A stretch of DNA of 64,000 nucleotides, from positions 248,001 to 312,000 of the forward strand of contig NC_013524.1 of NCBI RefSeq assembly GCF_000024985.1. The letters are read 5' to 3'. The translations under genes were made by a program, and so were the position numbers. The DNA is from Sphaerobacter thermophilus DSM 20745 (GTDB taxonomy: Bacteria; Chloroflexota; Chloroflexia; Thermomicrobiales; Thermomicrobiaceae). How positions within the stretch are numbered: position 1 is the stretch's first letter; each line of letters opens with the position of its first letter. Below are positions 45,857 to 54,679 of this stretch, piece by piece. The notes beneath the pieces are model-generated. The model ran no database searches and was not told the DNA's origin. It worked only from the letters and a program-made list of their open reading frames with translations.

Positions 45857-46879
45857 GTGCCGCTGAAGATCGATGTCTTCTGCCACTTCTTCCCGCCCCG
45901 TTACTGGCAAGCAATGCTGGAGCAGGCGGCGGGCTCGGCCTACATGCAGAAGCGGGTGCGGGGGATCGCTGCGCTGCACGATTTGGACGAGCGCTTCCGG
46001 CTGATGGAGCCACATGAGGACTACGTGCAGGTGTTGTCCCTGCCCGGGCCGCCGATCGAGGCGTTCAGCTCACCGGACAAGGCTCCGGAGCTGGCACGGA
46101 TCGGCAACGAGGGCATGGCGGAGTTGGTCGATCGCTATCCCGACCGCTTCGTCGGCTTCATCGCCGGGCTCCCGATGAACAACCCAGACGCGGCCGTGCG
46201 CGAGGCGGAACACGCCATCACGCAACTCGGCGCTACCGGGGTCCAGATCTACACCAATGTGAACGGTGCGCCGCTCGACCAGGATGCCTACCTCCCGCTC
46301 TTCGCCCTCATGGCGGAGCACGACCTCCCGATCTGGGTGCATCCGTCGCGCGAGCCCGACGTGCCCGACTACCGGACGGAGGAACGCTCCAAGTACGACA
46401 TCTGGTGGGCCTTCGGCTGGCCCTACGAGACGAGCGTCTTCATGGCGCGGATGGTCTTCTGGGGCCTGTTCGACCGCTTCCCGAACATCAAGATCATTAC
46501 TCACCACATGGGCGGTATGGTCCCGTACTTCGAGGGCCGCGTCGGCTACGGGCTCGACTCGCTCGGCCGGCGCACCGACGAGGCGGAGGACCTGGAAGCG
46601 CGGGAGCGGCTCCAGGGCCGGCCCTACGACTACTTCCGCCGGTTCTACGCCGACACGGCGCTGTTTGGGGCGCTCCCGGCAACCGAGTGCGGCCTCGCTT
46701 TCTTCGGCACCGAGCGCGTCCTCTTTGCCACCGACTTCCCGTTCGACCCGCAGGGTGGTGCGCTGTTCATCGGCGAGACCGTGCGCGTCGTGGAGAACAT
46801 GACGGCGTCGGCCGAGGACAAGCAGGCCATCTTCGAGGGCAACGCCCGGCGGCTGCTGCGGCTGCGCTTGCCCGACTAG
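45857..46879 (+). CDS. amidohydrolase family protein of the ACMSD type
   Basis: This 340-residue metal-dependent barrel enzyme is related to aminocarboxymuconate-semialdehyde decarboxylase, whose branch includes both decarboxylases and hydrolases. Ligand positions seen: H-P-S (His162), T-H-H-M-G-G (His216/217) and A-T-D-F-P-F (Asp293). The N-terminal motif is I-D-V-F-C-H-F, so the first His of the usual D-x-H-x-H is Phe8 and only His10 remains; this may alter metal binding. GTG 45,857 follows GGGAG. The reaction is not known; the neighbours (RutB-like, LigM-like) fit ring or amide breakdown. Confidence 0.82.
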   Translation: MPLKIDVFCHFFPPRYWQAMLEQAAGSAYMQKRVRGIAALHDLDERFRLMEPHEDYVQVLSLPGPPIEAFSSPDKAPELARIGNEGMAELVDRYPDRFVGFIAGLPMNNPDAAVREAEHAITQLGATGVQIYTNVNGAPLDQDAYLPLFALMAEHDLPIWVHPSREPDVPDYRTEERSKYDIWWAFGWPYETSVFMARMVFWGLFDRFPNIKIITHHMGGMVPYFEGRVGYGLDSLGRRTDEAEDLEARERLQGRPYDYFRRFYADTALFGALPATECGLAFFGTERVLFATDFPFDPQGGALFIGETVRVVENMTASAEDKQAIFEGNARRLLRLRLPD

Positions 46880-46914
46880 CGCGGGGAGGCGCGTGCGCGG
46901 CCGGTCGGCCTCGC

Positions 46915-46943
46915 TTGACCGTGTCCGGAACGCCACCTACACT
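46915..46943 (+). promoter_or_regulatory. strong promoter for the LigM-like gene
   Basis: TTGACC (46,915-46,920) and TACACT (46,938-46,943) are exactly 17 bases apart. The start codon is at 47,164, so the leader would be about 210 bases. It ends in a perfect stem CCGTGGGC-CCG-GCCCACGG (47,117-47,135) just before the ribosome binding site. Confidence 0.6.
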
Positions 46944-47163
46944 GGAGCGGGCCGACATCGGGGATGCTTCGGGACGGGGTGTTCCTCCCGGCACTGCCGT
47001 GCGCTGCGCGCGTGTGGTGGTTCTCTTGCGCCGGGACACGGAGGCTGCGCCACGATGGCGGGTGCCGCCGCCTGCGGCCCATGTGTGGCTGACCGGCACC
47101 CGTTGGTGTGCGGTTACCGTGGGCCCGGCCCACGGGCAGGTAGTACGGAAAGGACAGTCACCG

Positions 47164-48561
47164 ATGACTTCCACAGCCAAACCGAGGACCCTGCAAGAGA
47201 TCGTTGACAGCGTGCCCAACATCGCCCAGTACCTGTACAACAACCAGACCGGCCCCCGGATCTACCCGGTGGTGCAACCGGAGTACACCAACTGGCGTGA
47301 TGAGCAGCGGTCCTGGCGGGAGACGGCCTGTCTGTTCGACCTCTCCTACCACATGACCGACCTCTATGTGAGTGGTCCCGATGCGTTCCGCCTGCTGGAG
47401 CGGCTGGCGATCAATAGCTTCAAGGGCTTCAAGCCGGGGCGGGCAAAGCAGATGGTCGCCTGTAGCCCGGCCGGTTACGTCATCGGCGACGTGATCCTGT
47501 TCTACCTCGACGAGGAGTCGTTCAACCTCGTTGGTCGCCCCTCGGTCCACAACTGGGTGCAGTACCACGCCGAGACGGGCGGCTACGATGTGCAACTGGA
47601 GCGCGACGAGTGGGCGGTGGGCGACCCCAACCGGCGGCGCAAGGCCTTCCGCTTCCAGGTGCAGGGGCCGAACGCGGTGCAGATTTTGGAGAAGCTCAAT
47701 GGCGGGCCGCTGCCGGACGTCAAGTTCTTCCACATGGGCTGGATCAACATTGCCGGGCACCAGGTCCGGATGCTGCACCACGGGATGTCCGGGGTGGCCG
47801 GAGCCGAGCTGATTGGGCCGTTTGAGCACGGGCCGGAGGTCAAGGCGGCGATCGTCGAGGCCGGCAAGGAGTTCGGCTTGCGCCAGGTCGGCTCGCGTGC
47901 GTACGCCACCAACACGCTGGAGTCGGGTTGGATCCCGTCGCCGCTGCCGGCGGTGTACACGGGCGAGGAGCTGCGGGCGTACCGCGAGTGGCTGCCGGCG
48001 GCCAGCTACGAGGGTGGCGGCGCAATCGGCGGGAGCTTCGTCTCGGACAACATTGAGGACTACTACCTGGATCCGTGGGAGCTGGGGTACGGGTCGATCC
48101 TCAAGTTCGACCACGACTTCATCGGGCGCGAGGCGCTCGAGGAGATGGCGAAGCAGCCGCACCGCAAGAAGGTGACGCTCGCCTGGAACGGCGAGGATGT
48201 GGCGAAGGTCTTCGCCTCACTCTTCGGGAAGGACACGCCCGGCAAGTACATCGACCTGCCGCTGTCGCAGTACGCCACCTGGATGTACGACAAGGTGGTG
48301 AACCAGCAGGGCGAGACGGTGGGGATCTCCACCTTCTGCGGCTATAGCTGGAACGAGCGGTCGATGCTGTCGCTGGCGATGCTGGACGAGGCGTACGCCG
48401 AGCCCGGCACCGAAGTGACGCTGATCTGGGGCGAGCCGGACGGCGGCTCGCGCAAGCCGTCGATCGAGCCGCACCGGCAGTTCGAGATTCGGGCGACGGT
48501 CGGGCCGGTGCCGTATGCCGAGCCGGCGCGGCAGTACCGTGCGCGGCTGCGCGGTCAGTAG
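47164..48561 (+). CDS. ligM: LigM-like tetrahydrofolate-dependent O-demethylase (GcvT fold)
   Basis: LigM moves the O-methyl group of vanillate or 3-O-methylgallate to tetrahydrofolate. The 465-residue product follows LigM closely, including Y-P-V-V-Q-P-E-Y, S-Y-H-M-T-D-L-Y (His63), F-N-L-V-G-R (Arg125), S-N-T-L-E-S-G-W-like N-T-L-E-S-G-W-I-P-S-P-L-P-A-V-Y-T-G, Y-E-G-G-G-A-I-G-G-S-F-V-S and V-T-L-A-W-N-G-E-D. It is cytoplasmic, longer than GcvT, and its long colinearity argues against a glycine-cleavage T protein. ATG 47,164 follows AAGGA. The convergent neighbour is a MetF-like reductase, as metF lies with ligM in lignin-degrading sphingomonads. The substrate here may be another methoxy or N-methyl compound. 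Confidence 0.85.
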   Translation: MTSTAKPRTLQEIVDSVPNIAQYLYNNQTGPRIYPVVQPEYTNWRDEQRSWRETACLFDLSYHMTDLYVSGPDAFRLLERLAINSFKGFKPGRAKQMVACSPAGYVIGDVILFYLDEESFNLVGRPSVHNWVQYHAETGGYDVQLERDEWAVGDPNRRRKAFRFQVQGPNAVQILEKLNGGPLPDVKFFHMGWINIAGHQVRMLHHGMSGVAGAELIGPFEHGPEVKAAIVEAGKEFGLRQVGSRAYATNTLESGWIPSPLPAVYTGEELRAYREWLPAASYEGGGAIGGSFVSDNIEDYYLDPWELGYGSILKFDHDFIGREALEEMAKQPHRKKVTLAWNGEDVAKVFASLFGKDTPGKYIDLPLSQYATWMYDKVVNQQGETVGISTFCGYSWNERSMLSLAMLDEAYAEPGTEVTLIWGEPDGGSRKPSIEPHRQFEIRATVGPVPYAEPARQYRARLRGQ

Positions 48562-48589
48562 CCGCGCCGGTCACCCGCAGACACGAACC

Positions 48590-48617
48590 AGGCCCCGAGG
48601 GTACTCCCTCGGGGCCT
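48590..48617. terminator. perfect hairpin terminator between ligM and the MetF-like gene
   Basis: AGGCCCCGAGGG (48,590-48,601) pairs perfectly with CCCTCGGGGCCT (48,606-48,617) around TACT. It lies between two convergent genes and can serve both directions. Confidence 0.75.
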
Positions 48618-48664
48618 CGTCATACTGGGCTACTTGCTGGGCTTCGGGTGGGTGCCTGCGGCTC

Positions 48665-49519
48665 CTACGCCGAGCCATTGCCCGGACACCCAAGCTCTCG
48701 CTGCTTTTCCTGCACCCACTTGACGGTGGACTCCACCGCGTTGAACGTACTCCAGTGGACGCCGATGATCCGGTCGCGAGCGGCGTCCTGTGATTCAGCC
48801 AACTCACCGATGGTGGCCCAGGGGTCGTAGCGTGCCCCGCCGGTCAGCACGAACCGCGCAAGGCCTCGCTGCTTCTCCAGATAGCGGAGCGAGGCGCCGA
48901 TCCCCAGCCGCATCGCGATCCGCACCAGCCGGTCGAAGCGGATCGTACCGGGCAGACAGAGGTAGAGGGGCAGCGTGAAACCGGCTGCCGTCGCTTCATT
49001 GATCCATGTGAGCATCGCCTCCGGGTTGAAGCTGATCTGCATGATGGCGTAGGAGGCATACCGCTGCTTCGCCAGGAGCGCGGACATGAGCGCGTCGTCG
49101 GAGATCTTCGGGTGCCCTTCCGGGTAGGCGCCGATGCCGATCGTGCTGGGGCGCTTCGGCAGGGTCGCAAGTGACTCCAGCAGGTCGAGCGCGCTCTCGA
49201 ACTCCCCGACCGGCCGATCCGGGTCGCCCCCGATGACGAACACCTCATCGATGCCGAGTTCCATCAGGTTGGCGATGATGCGCTCCAGCTCGGACGGTCC
49301 GGCGATGCCCCGCGCCGTCAGGTGTGGCACGACCCGGACCCCACGCCGGTGCAGGTCAGCCGTAAGCGCGAGTGTGGCGTCGATGCCGAGATCCGGCGAG
49401 ACCGTCACGGTCACCTTCATCGAGGGTGGCACGAGCGGGGCGAGCTTCTCGGCTGTGATCGTCGGGAGCACCTCGAGCCGCGAGTCTCCCAAGACGCGAC
49501 ACGCCCACGTGTTGTCCAT
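48665..49519 (-). CDS. MetF-like methylenetetrahydrofolate reductase-family protein
   Basis: This 284-residue FAD-type barrel protein of the MTHFR family interconverts methyl- and methylene-tetrahydrofolate. Seen: V-P-P-S-M-K-V-T-V-T-V-S-P, V-V-P-H-L-T-A-R-G, the F-V-I-G-G-D-P-D-R-P-like loop, I-G-A-Y-P-E-G-H-P, and a long helical C-terminal region. The family's usual N-terminal S-F-E-F is replaced, so it may belong to a divergent branch. Facing LigM, it would oxidise the methyl-folate that LigM forms, or recycle the carrier. ATG 49,519 follows GGGAGGGGAG. A divergent importer gene lies upstream. Confidence 0.82.
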   Translation of the reverse strand: MDNTWACRVLGDSRLEVLPTITAEKLAPLVPPSMKVTVTVSPDLGIDATLALTADLHRRGVRVVPHLTARGIAGPSELERIIANLMELGIDEVFVIGGDPDRPVGEFESALDLLESLATLPKRPSTIGIGAYPEGHPKISDDALMSALLAKQRYASYAIMQISFNPEAMLTWINEATAAGFTLPLYLCLPGTIRFDRLVRIAMRLGIGASLRYLEKQRGLARFVLTGGARYDPWATIGELAESQDAARDRIIGVHWSTFNAVESTVKWVQEKQRELGCPGNGSA

Positions 49520-49887
49520 GTGTAAGCTCCCCTCCCGCTTCGGTCGGGCACGCCGCCCAGGCTATCGCCGAACGGCACGCACCGTTCCGGCAACGGGCAC
49601 ACTCCGGCGTACACTTGCCGCCTGGTCACCCGCTGCTTCGCACGTTCGCGTCGATTGTAGGTGCACCACGGACCCGCCCGCAACGCCGTCCGGCCCAGGG
49701 GGCGGATGCCGCTCCGCCTGTTGACGAGGCTCCAGTTACCACGGAGTCCTACGTGCGCGTCGGTGCTCAATCAGCGTGCGCACGAGTTCTGGTGGATTGA
49801 ACGGGTTGACCTGCTCGGGAGACGCCATTAGAATGCCAGTGGCCGAATCTCCGGGGTCAACAACACATTAAGACGATAAGAGGCAAC
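49520..49887. other. 368-base divergent intergenic region
   Basis: The gap lies between the MetF-like gene and the third importer. It holds a clear plus-strand promoter at 49,806-49,834. I see no hairpin repeat or credible small gene, and no clear minus-strand promoter. Confidence 0.5.
49806..49834 (+). promoter_or_regulatory. strong promoter for the third importer operon
   Basis: TTGACC (49,806-49,811) and TAGAAT (49,829-49,834) are 17 bases apart, about 54 bases before the GTG at 49,888. Position and sequence are near consensus. Confidence 0.6.
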
Positions 49888-51105
49888 GTGGATCGACCTC
49901 TATCGCGACGTGACTTGCTGCGCTACGGTGCGTTCTCCTTCGTCAGCCTCGGGGCGGGTGCCCTGTTGAGTGCGTGTGGTGGCGGATCGGAGACGCCGAC
50001 GCCTGAGGCCGCGGCTCAAACGACGCCCACGCCGATGGAGGCCTCGGCCACTGCCGCCGCGTCGCCGACAGCCGGTCCTTCGCCCACCGCGAGCGGAGAG
50101 GCCCAAGCCTCGCCCGAAGCGAGCGGGGCGACCGCCGATTGGGACGAGGTCGTCGCCCAGGCGCGCGAGGAAGGGCAGCTCGTACTCTACGACGGGCACG
50201 GCGGCGCGATTCCCACCATCGGGTACGCTGCGCAGGAGTTCCAGGCCGAGTACGGGATCCAGGTCGACGTCTCCGCCATGCGCGCCAGCGAGGGGCAGGA
50301 GCGCGTCCGCGTCGAGCAGCAGGCTGGCCAACCTGTGGCTGACCTCGTCACGATCGGATCGACGCAGGCATGGCTCATGATCAACCAGGATAAGACCGTC
50401 CAGCCGATCGGGGATCTCCCCAACCTCTCCCGGGTCTCAGAGGAGGTTATGGCGCAGGCTGAAGGATTCGGCCTGACCGAGTATGCGGTCTTTGAAGCGA
50501 TCCAGGTCTATGGTGTTCTGGTCAACACGCGTTTGGTGCCCGAGGGAGAAGAGCCCCGGACCTGGGAGGATGTCCTCGATCCCAAGTGGATTGGCCAGAT
50601 CATCATGGATGACCCCCGGGCCATCGGCGGCGGGTTCGTGTTCTTCTCCGCAGCCCTCGTTGGGCTGGGGGAGGAGTTCCTCCGGAACCTCGCAGCTCAA
50701 GAGCCGGTGCTGACGCGGAACATTGCTGACTCGGCCAACCGCGTCGCGCGGGGTGAGTTCGCTCTCATGATTCCGTTCGCCCTCGGCCTCTTCCCGCAGG
50801 TGAAGGATGTCCCGACGGTCAAGGTCGTGATGCCGGAACCGGGTGCGCCGTTCGTCCTCCAGGGCATTTCAATCCCGGCTGAGGTGCGCCATCCGAACGC
50901 GGCCCGGCTCTTCATCGACTACCTGCTGTCCGACAAGATCCAGGAGCATCTCGCCGCCAACTACCTGCGTCCGGTCGTGGATTCCGCGCTGGAAGCGGCG
51001 CCCCCGGAGGCACGAGACCTTTTGTCTGCCCCGCTCTTGGGAACGTCCGATCCGCCACGTAGCGAGGAGCGTCTGGCGCTCGCCGCGGAGATCTTCCAGG
51101 AGTAA
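49888..51105 (+). CDS. Fe/thiamine-type ABC binding lipoprotein
   Basis: This 405-residue Tat-type lipoprotein has L-S-R-R-D-L-L-R-Y-G, lipobox A-L-L-S-A-C and a linker to about residue 80. The binding domain is of the iron(III)/thiamine/2-aminoethylphosphonate class: W-D-E-V-V-A-Q-A-R-E-E-G-Q-L-V-L-Y, then F-Q-A-E-Y-G-I-Q-V and W-E-D-V-L-D-P-K-W-I-G-Q-I. Ligand unknown. GTG 49,888 follows AGAGG. It opens an operon with a fused permease, a dehydratase, a HAD hydrolase, the ATPase and an FAD enzyme; spacing is small throughout. Confidence 0.88.
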   Translation: MDRPLSRRDLLRYGAFSFVSLGAGALLSACGGGSETPTPEAAAQTTPTPMEASATAAASPTAGPSPTASGEAQASPEASGATADWDEVVAQAREEGQLVLYDGHGGAIPTIGYAAQEFQAEYGIQVDVSAMRASEGQERVRVEQQAGQPVADLVTIGSTQAWLMINQDKTVQPIGDLPNLSRVSEEVMAQAEGFGLTEYAVFEAIQVYGVLVNTRLVPEGEEPRTWEDVLDPKWIGQIIMDDPRAIGGGFVFFSAALVGLGEEFLRNLAAQEPVLTRNIADSANRVARGEFALMIPFALGLFPQVKDVPTVKVVMPEPGAPFVLQGISIPAEVRHPNAARLFIDYLLSDKIQEHLAANYLRPVVDSALEAAPPEARDLLSAPLLGTSDPPRSEERLALAAEIFQE

Positions 51106-51196
51106 GGCCCAGCGCCGGTTTCACCGTGGTACCGCGGCTGGCGGCCCGCGCCGGTTCGCGAGGCGCGCCGCCGGCCGCGCTGGGAGCGAGAGGTCC

Positions 51197-52918
51197 ATGG
51201 CGATCGCAGATATCATGAGGCAGTCGCGCCGCCGCACATCGACCCTGCTCACCGGGCCTGTCCTGCTCCTGGTGATTGTGGCGGTCTTGACGGTCTCGCC
51301 GGTGCTGCTCCTCGCCTACGGCGGCCTGCGGGATGCCCCCATCGGTGCACCGGGGAACCTGACGCTGGACAACATTACCCGCCTCGTGCTCTCACCGGCC
51401 TGGATCGTCATCCTGGAGACAGCGGTCATCGCTGCCGCGGCAGTGGTCGGCGGCTTCCTGGCCGGAGGGGTCGCGCTGGCCTGGTTAGTGGGCCGCACCA
51501 ACCTCCCGGGCGCCTCCTTCTTCGAGGCGGTGCTCACCCTCCCGTTGTATCTCCCGCCGATCATGCTGGCCGTCGCCTGGGCCATGCTCGGCGCGCCGCG
51601 GGTCGGGCTCCTGAATGTGATCACGCGGGAAACACTCGGGTTCGAGGTCCTCGATGTCTACTCGCACGCCGGAGTCATCTGGTACCTCCTGGTGTTCAGC
51701 GTTGCCTTTCAACTCAGCTTTGCCGCCAGCGCTTTCCGCACCTTTGACGCATCGCTGGAGGAGGCGGGGCGTGTCTCCGGCGCACGTCCGTTTCGGGTGT
51801 TGACCCGCATCGTCGTCCCGCTGCTCTTCCCGATCCTGTCCGGGGTCTTCCTCTACTCCCTGGTGCGTTCATTCGAGGCATTCGAAGGTCCCCTGCTCCT
51901 CGGTGCTCAGGCCGGTGTGGACATGATCTCGGTGGAGATCTACGACCTGGTGCAGAACCGCCTGCCGCCCGACTACCCGATGGCGTCCATAATGGGGGTG
52001 TTCTCGGTGCTCATCGTCTTGCCGCTGACGTGGTACCAGTGGCACCTGCTGGGCAGGCGGAGCTTCACCGTGCTGGGCGGCCGGGGGTACAAGGCGGGCT
52101 CGTACGACCTCGGCGTCTGGAAGATCCCAGCCTTCCTCCTCTGCGTCGCCGCGACCGTATTGGTGGTGTTCCTGCCGATATCCCAGTTGGTTCTGGGCTC
52201 GTTCACACGGTTCTTCGGTGTCTTCGAAGCGGGGTTTACCCTGGACCACTACACCAGCGTCCTGAGCAACGGCCAGCTCCTGCGGGCGCTGCGCAACTCG
52301 GCGGTCCTGGGGATGACGGGGGCGACGCTGGCGCTCCTGCTGAGCGGCCTGGTCGGGTACGTGATCGCCCGTGGCCGTACGGTCCCGCGATGGGTGCGGG
52401 TGACCCTAAATTTCCTGAGCTGGCTCCCGCTCACGGTGCCGGGCATCGTGCTCGCGCTTGGCTTCCTCTGGCTCTACGCCTTCGCGCCCATCCCGCTCTA
52501 CGCGACGCGCGTCGGGCTGGTGATCGCCTACGTGGTCCTGGTCCTGCCGCTGGCGGCGCGTGCGATGGTGGGTTCGCTTTCGCAGATCTCGGCTGACGTC
52601 GAGGAGGCTGGTCGGATCGCCGGAAGCGGCTGGCTTCGGACCGTCGTGACTATCCTGATCCCGTTGATCTGGCCATCGGCCATGGTCGCCTGGATCCTGG
52701 CCTTCGTCGGGATCTTCCGCGACCTGAGCACGTCGGTGCTCCTGGTGCCCCCGGGGCAACCGGTGTTCTCCACCGCGCTCCTCGAACTGTGGGGCGTCGG
52801 CAAGATCGAAGAGGTCTGCGTGTTGTCCGTCCTCGCCATGCTCCCGATGGTGGCGGCCCGATACCTGGTGGGACGCCTGCAGGGCTACGAGATGCGGATG
52901 CGGTCGACCAGCCGGTGA
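51197..52918 (+). CDS. fused two-domain ABC permease (FbpB-like)
   Basis: This 573-residue inner-membrane protein joins two permease domains in one chain, as in iron(III) and some spermidine-type importers. About twelve helices are seen. Each half has the coupling loop: E-E-A-G-R-V-S-G-A-R-P-F-R-V-L-T-R-I-V-V-P-L-L-F-P and E-E-A-G-R-I-A-G-S-G-W-L-R-T-V-V-T-I-L-I-P-L-I-W-P, so both halves contact the ATPase. ATG 51,197 follows GAGAGG; the frame is open upstream over the binding protein but is a shadow there. The IlvD/Edd gene follows with ten bases between. Confidence 0.9.
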   Translation: MAIADIMRQSRRRTSTLLTGPVLLLVIVAVLTVSPVLLLAYGGLRDAPIGAPGNLTLDNITRLVLSPAWIVILETAVIAAAAVVGGFLAGGVALAWLVGRTNLPGASFFEAVLTLPLYLPPIMLAVAWAMLGAPRVGLLNVITRETLGFEVLDVYSHAGVIWYLLVFSVAFQLSFAASAFRTFDASLEEAGRVSGARPFRVLTRIVVPLLFPILSGVFLYSLVRSFEAFEGPLLLGAQAGVDMISVEIYDLVQNRLPPDYPMASIMGVFSVLIVLPLTWYQWHLLGRRSFTVLGGRGYKAGSYDLGVWKIPAFLLCVAATVLVVFLPISQLVLGSFTRFFGVFEAGFTLDHYTSVLSNGQLLRALRNSAVLGMTGATLALLLSGLVGYVIARGRTVPRWVRVTLNFLSWLPLTVPGIVLALGFLWLYAFAPIPLYATRVGLVIAYVVLVLPLAARAMVGSLSQISADVEEAGRIAGSGWLRTVVTILIPLIWPSAMVAWILAFVGIFRDLSTSVLLVPPGQPVFSTALLELWGVGKIEEVCVLSVLAMLPMVAARYLVGRLQGYEMRMRSTSR

Positions 52919-52928
52919 GGGGGATCCG

Positions 52929-54611
52929 ATGCCGCGCTTACGCAGCGTGTTACCGAAGGGGAGTCCGCGGTGGGCCGTCCGGCTCGCCCAGTGGCACGCG
53001 CTGGGGCTCGCGGACGAGGATTTGGACAAGCCCAAGATCGCGATCGTCAACTCTTCATCGGAACTCGCGATCTGCTACAGCCATCTGGACCAGATCGCTT
53101 CCCGGCTCAAGCCCATCATCCGCGCGGCGGGTGGGGTGCCGTTCGAGGTCCGTACCACCGCGCCGAGCGACTTCATCACCAGTGTCGGAGGCCGGGGCGG
53201 GTACATCCTCTCGGCGCGCGACCTCATCTCGTTCGACATCGAGGCGATGGTCGAGGGCGCGTTCCTGGATGGGATGATCTGCCTTTCGTCCTGCGACAAG
53301 ACGCTTCCCGGGCATCTGATGGCCGCTGCACGGCTCAACATCCCGACCCTCATTCTCGCGTGTGGCTACCAGCCGTCGGGTTGCTGCCGGGGTGAGCCGG
53401 TGGACATTGAAGAGGTGTTCGTCTCCGCTGTCCACCACGTCCTGGACGAGACCGACGAGGGCCGCGATTGGCTGGCTGAGTGTGCTCGGGAGGCGATCGG
53501 CGGACCGGGCGTCTGCTCGGGTCTCGGCACCGCGAACACGATGCACATGGTTGCGGAAGCACTGGGCATGACGCTGTTCGGCACCACGCCAGTCCAGGCG
53601 AACAGCGCCCGGATGTGGAAGACCGTCGAGCGTGCCGGCCGTCGCGTGGTGGAGATGGTCCAGGAGGATCTGCGGCCGAGCCGGATCCTCTCTCCCGGGG
53701 CGTTCCGGAACGCCGCGACGCTCCTCCTGGCGACGGGCGGGTCGCTCAACGCCGTCAAGCACCTCCAGGCGATCGCTAAGGCAGGCCGGATCGACGTCGA
53801 TATCTTCGACCTGCTGGGAGACCTATACGATCGTGTCCCGCTCCTCGTTGAGGTACGACCCAACGGACCGACCTCGATCGAGGAACTCGAACAGGCGGGC
53901 GGCGCGGCTGAGTGCCTGCGGCGCCTGGCGTCCATGCTCGACCTCGGGGCGCTGACGGTCGAGGGCGAGCCCCTCGGCGCCCTTCTGGAACGCTCGGGTG
54001 CCGACCAGACGTCATCGTGCATCGCCTCGCTGGAGGCCCCGGTCCGGCGCCAGAGCACGCTCATGCCGGTCCGAGGAACGCTGGCCCCGCGCGGCGCGCT
54101 GGTGCGCTCGACGGCGTGGGTGCAGGAACGCAGCGGCGAACCATTCCGCGGCCGCGCCGTGGTCTTCCATGATCAGGACCGCGTCGTCGATGCGGTGCGA
54201 AACGGGCGGATTCAGCCGGGCACGGTGGTCGTGCTGCGCGGGATTGGTCCGCGCGGACAACCCGGCATGGGGATGGCATCGTTCGCCGCGTTCGCGCTGG
54301 CGCGACCGGAGCTGGTGGACCATGTGGCCCTCGTCACCGATGGGCAGATCTCGGGTCTGGTCAATCAGGGGCTTGTGGTCGCTGAGGTGACGCCCGAGGC
54401 CGTCAGTCCGGACTCACCGCTCGGCCGCGTGCAGGACGGGGACGAGATCGTCGTGGATCTCAGCGCGAGGCGGGTGGATCTCCTGGTGGACGAAGCGACG
54501 CTCCGGCGTCGGGAGCCATATCAGGGGCCGGAATCCCTGCCGGACGGCTGGCTCGGTGTCTACGCGCGGCTAGCCACAGATCTGCGAAAGGGGAACATCG
54601 TGGAGCCTTAA
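52929..54611 (+). CDS. IlvD/Edd family dehydratase
   Basis: Members dehydrate dihydroxy acids or sugar acids to 2-oxo acids with an iron-sulfur cluster. The 560-residue product has the three cluster cysteines Cys49, Cys122 (S-S-C-D-K-T-L-P-G-H-L-M) and Cys196 (G-P-G-V-C-S-G-L-G-T-A-N-T-M). Near the end it has G-M-G-M-A-S-F-A-A and L-V-T-D-G-Q-I-S-G-L, which bind the substrate. Sugar-acid dehydratases (xylonate, arabinonate) are close relatives, and no ilv genes are near, so a catabolic acid is likely. It lies inside the importer operon. Confidence 0.9.
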   Translation: MPRLRSVLPKGSPRWAVRLAQWHALGLADEDLDKPKIAIVNSSSELAICYSHLDQIASRLKPIIRAAGGVPFEVRTTAPSDFITSVGGRGGYILSARDLISFDIEAMVEGAFLDGMICLSSCDKTLPGHLMAAARLNIPTLILACGYQPSGCCRGEPVDIEEVFVSAVHHVLDETDEGRDWLAECAREAIGGPGVCSGLGTANTMHMVAEALGMTLFGTTPVQANSARMWKTVERAGRRVVEMVQEDLRPSRILSPGAFRNAATLLLATGGSLNAVKHLQAIAKAGRIDVDIFDLLGDLYDRVPLLVEVRPNGPTSIEELEQAGGAAECLRRLASMLDLGALTVEGEPLGALLERSGADQTSSCIASLEAPVRRQSTLMPVRGTLAPRGALVRSTAWVQERSGEPFRGRAVVFHDQDRVVDAVRNGRIQPGTVVVLRGIGPRGQPGMGMASFAAFALARPELVDHVALVTDGQISGLVNQGLVVAEVTPEAVSPDSPLGRVQDGDEIVVDLSARRVDLLVDEATLRRREPYQGPESLPDGWLGVYARLATDLRKGNIVEP

Positions 54612-54679
54612 CGAGGCCGGGTCTGAGAGCAGTGCGGATTAGTCGTCCTCGCTTAGAAGTCGTCGAGAAGGAGGAACGC

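Noticed and set aside
46405-47163. Upstream extension of the LigM-like frame by 253 codons
   Set aside because: It overlaps the amidohydrolase gene in another frame, and a strong promoter and ribosome site place the start at 47,164.
46944-47163. Known THF or glycine riboswitch before ligM
   Set aside because: I could not match the conserved cores of either class; only a GC-rich leader with a hairpin is visible.
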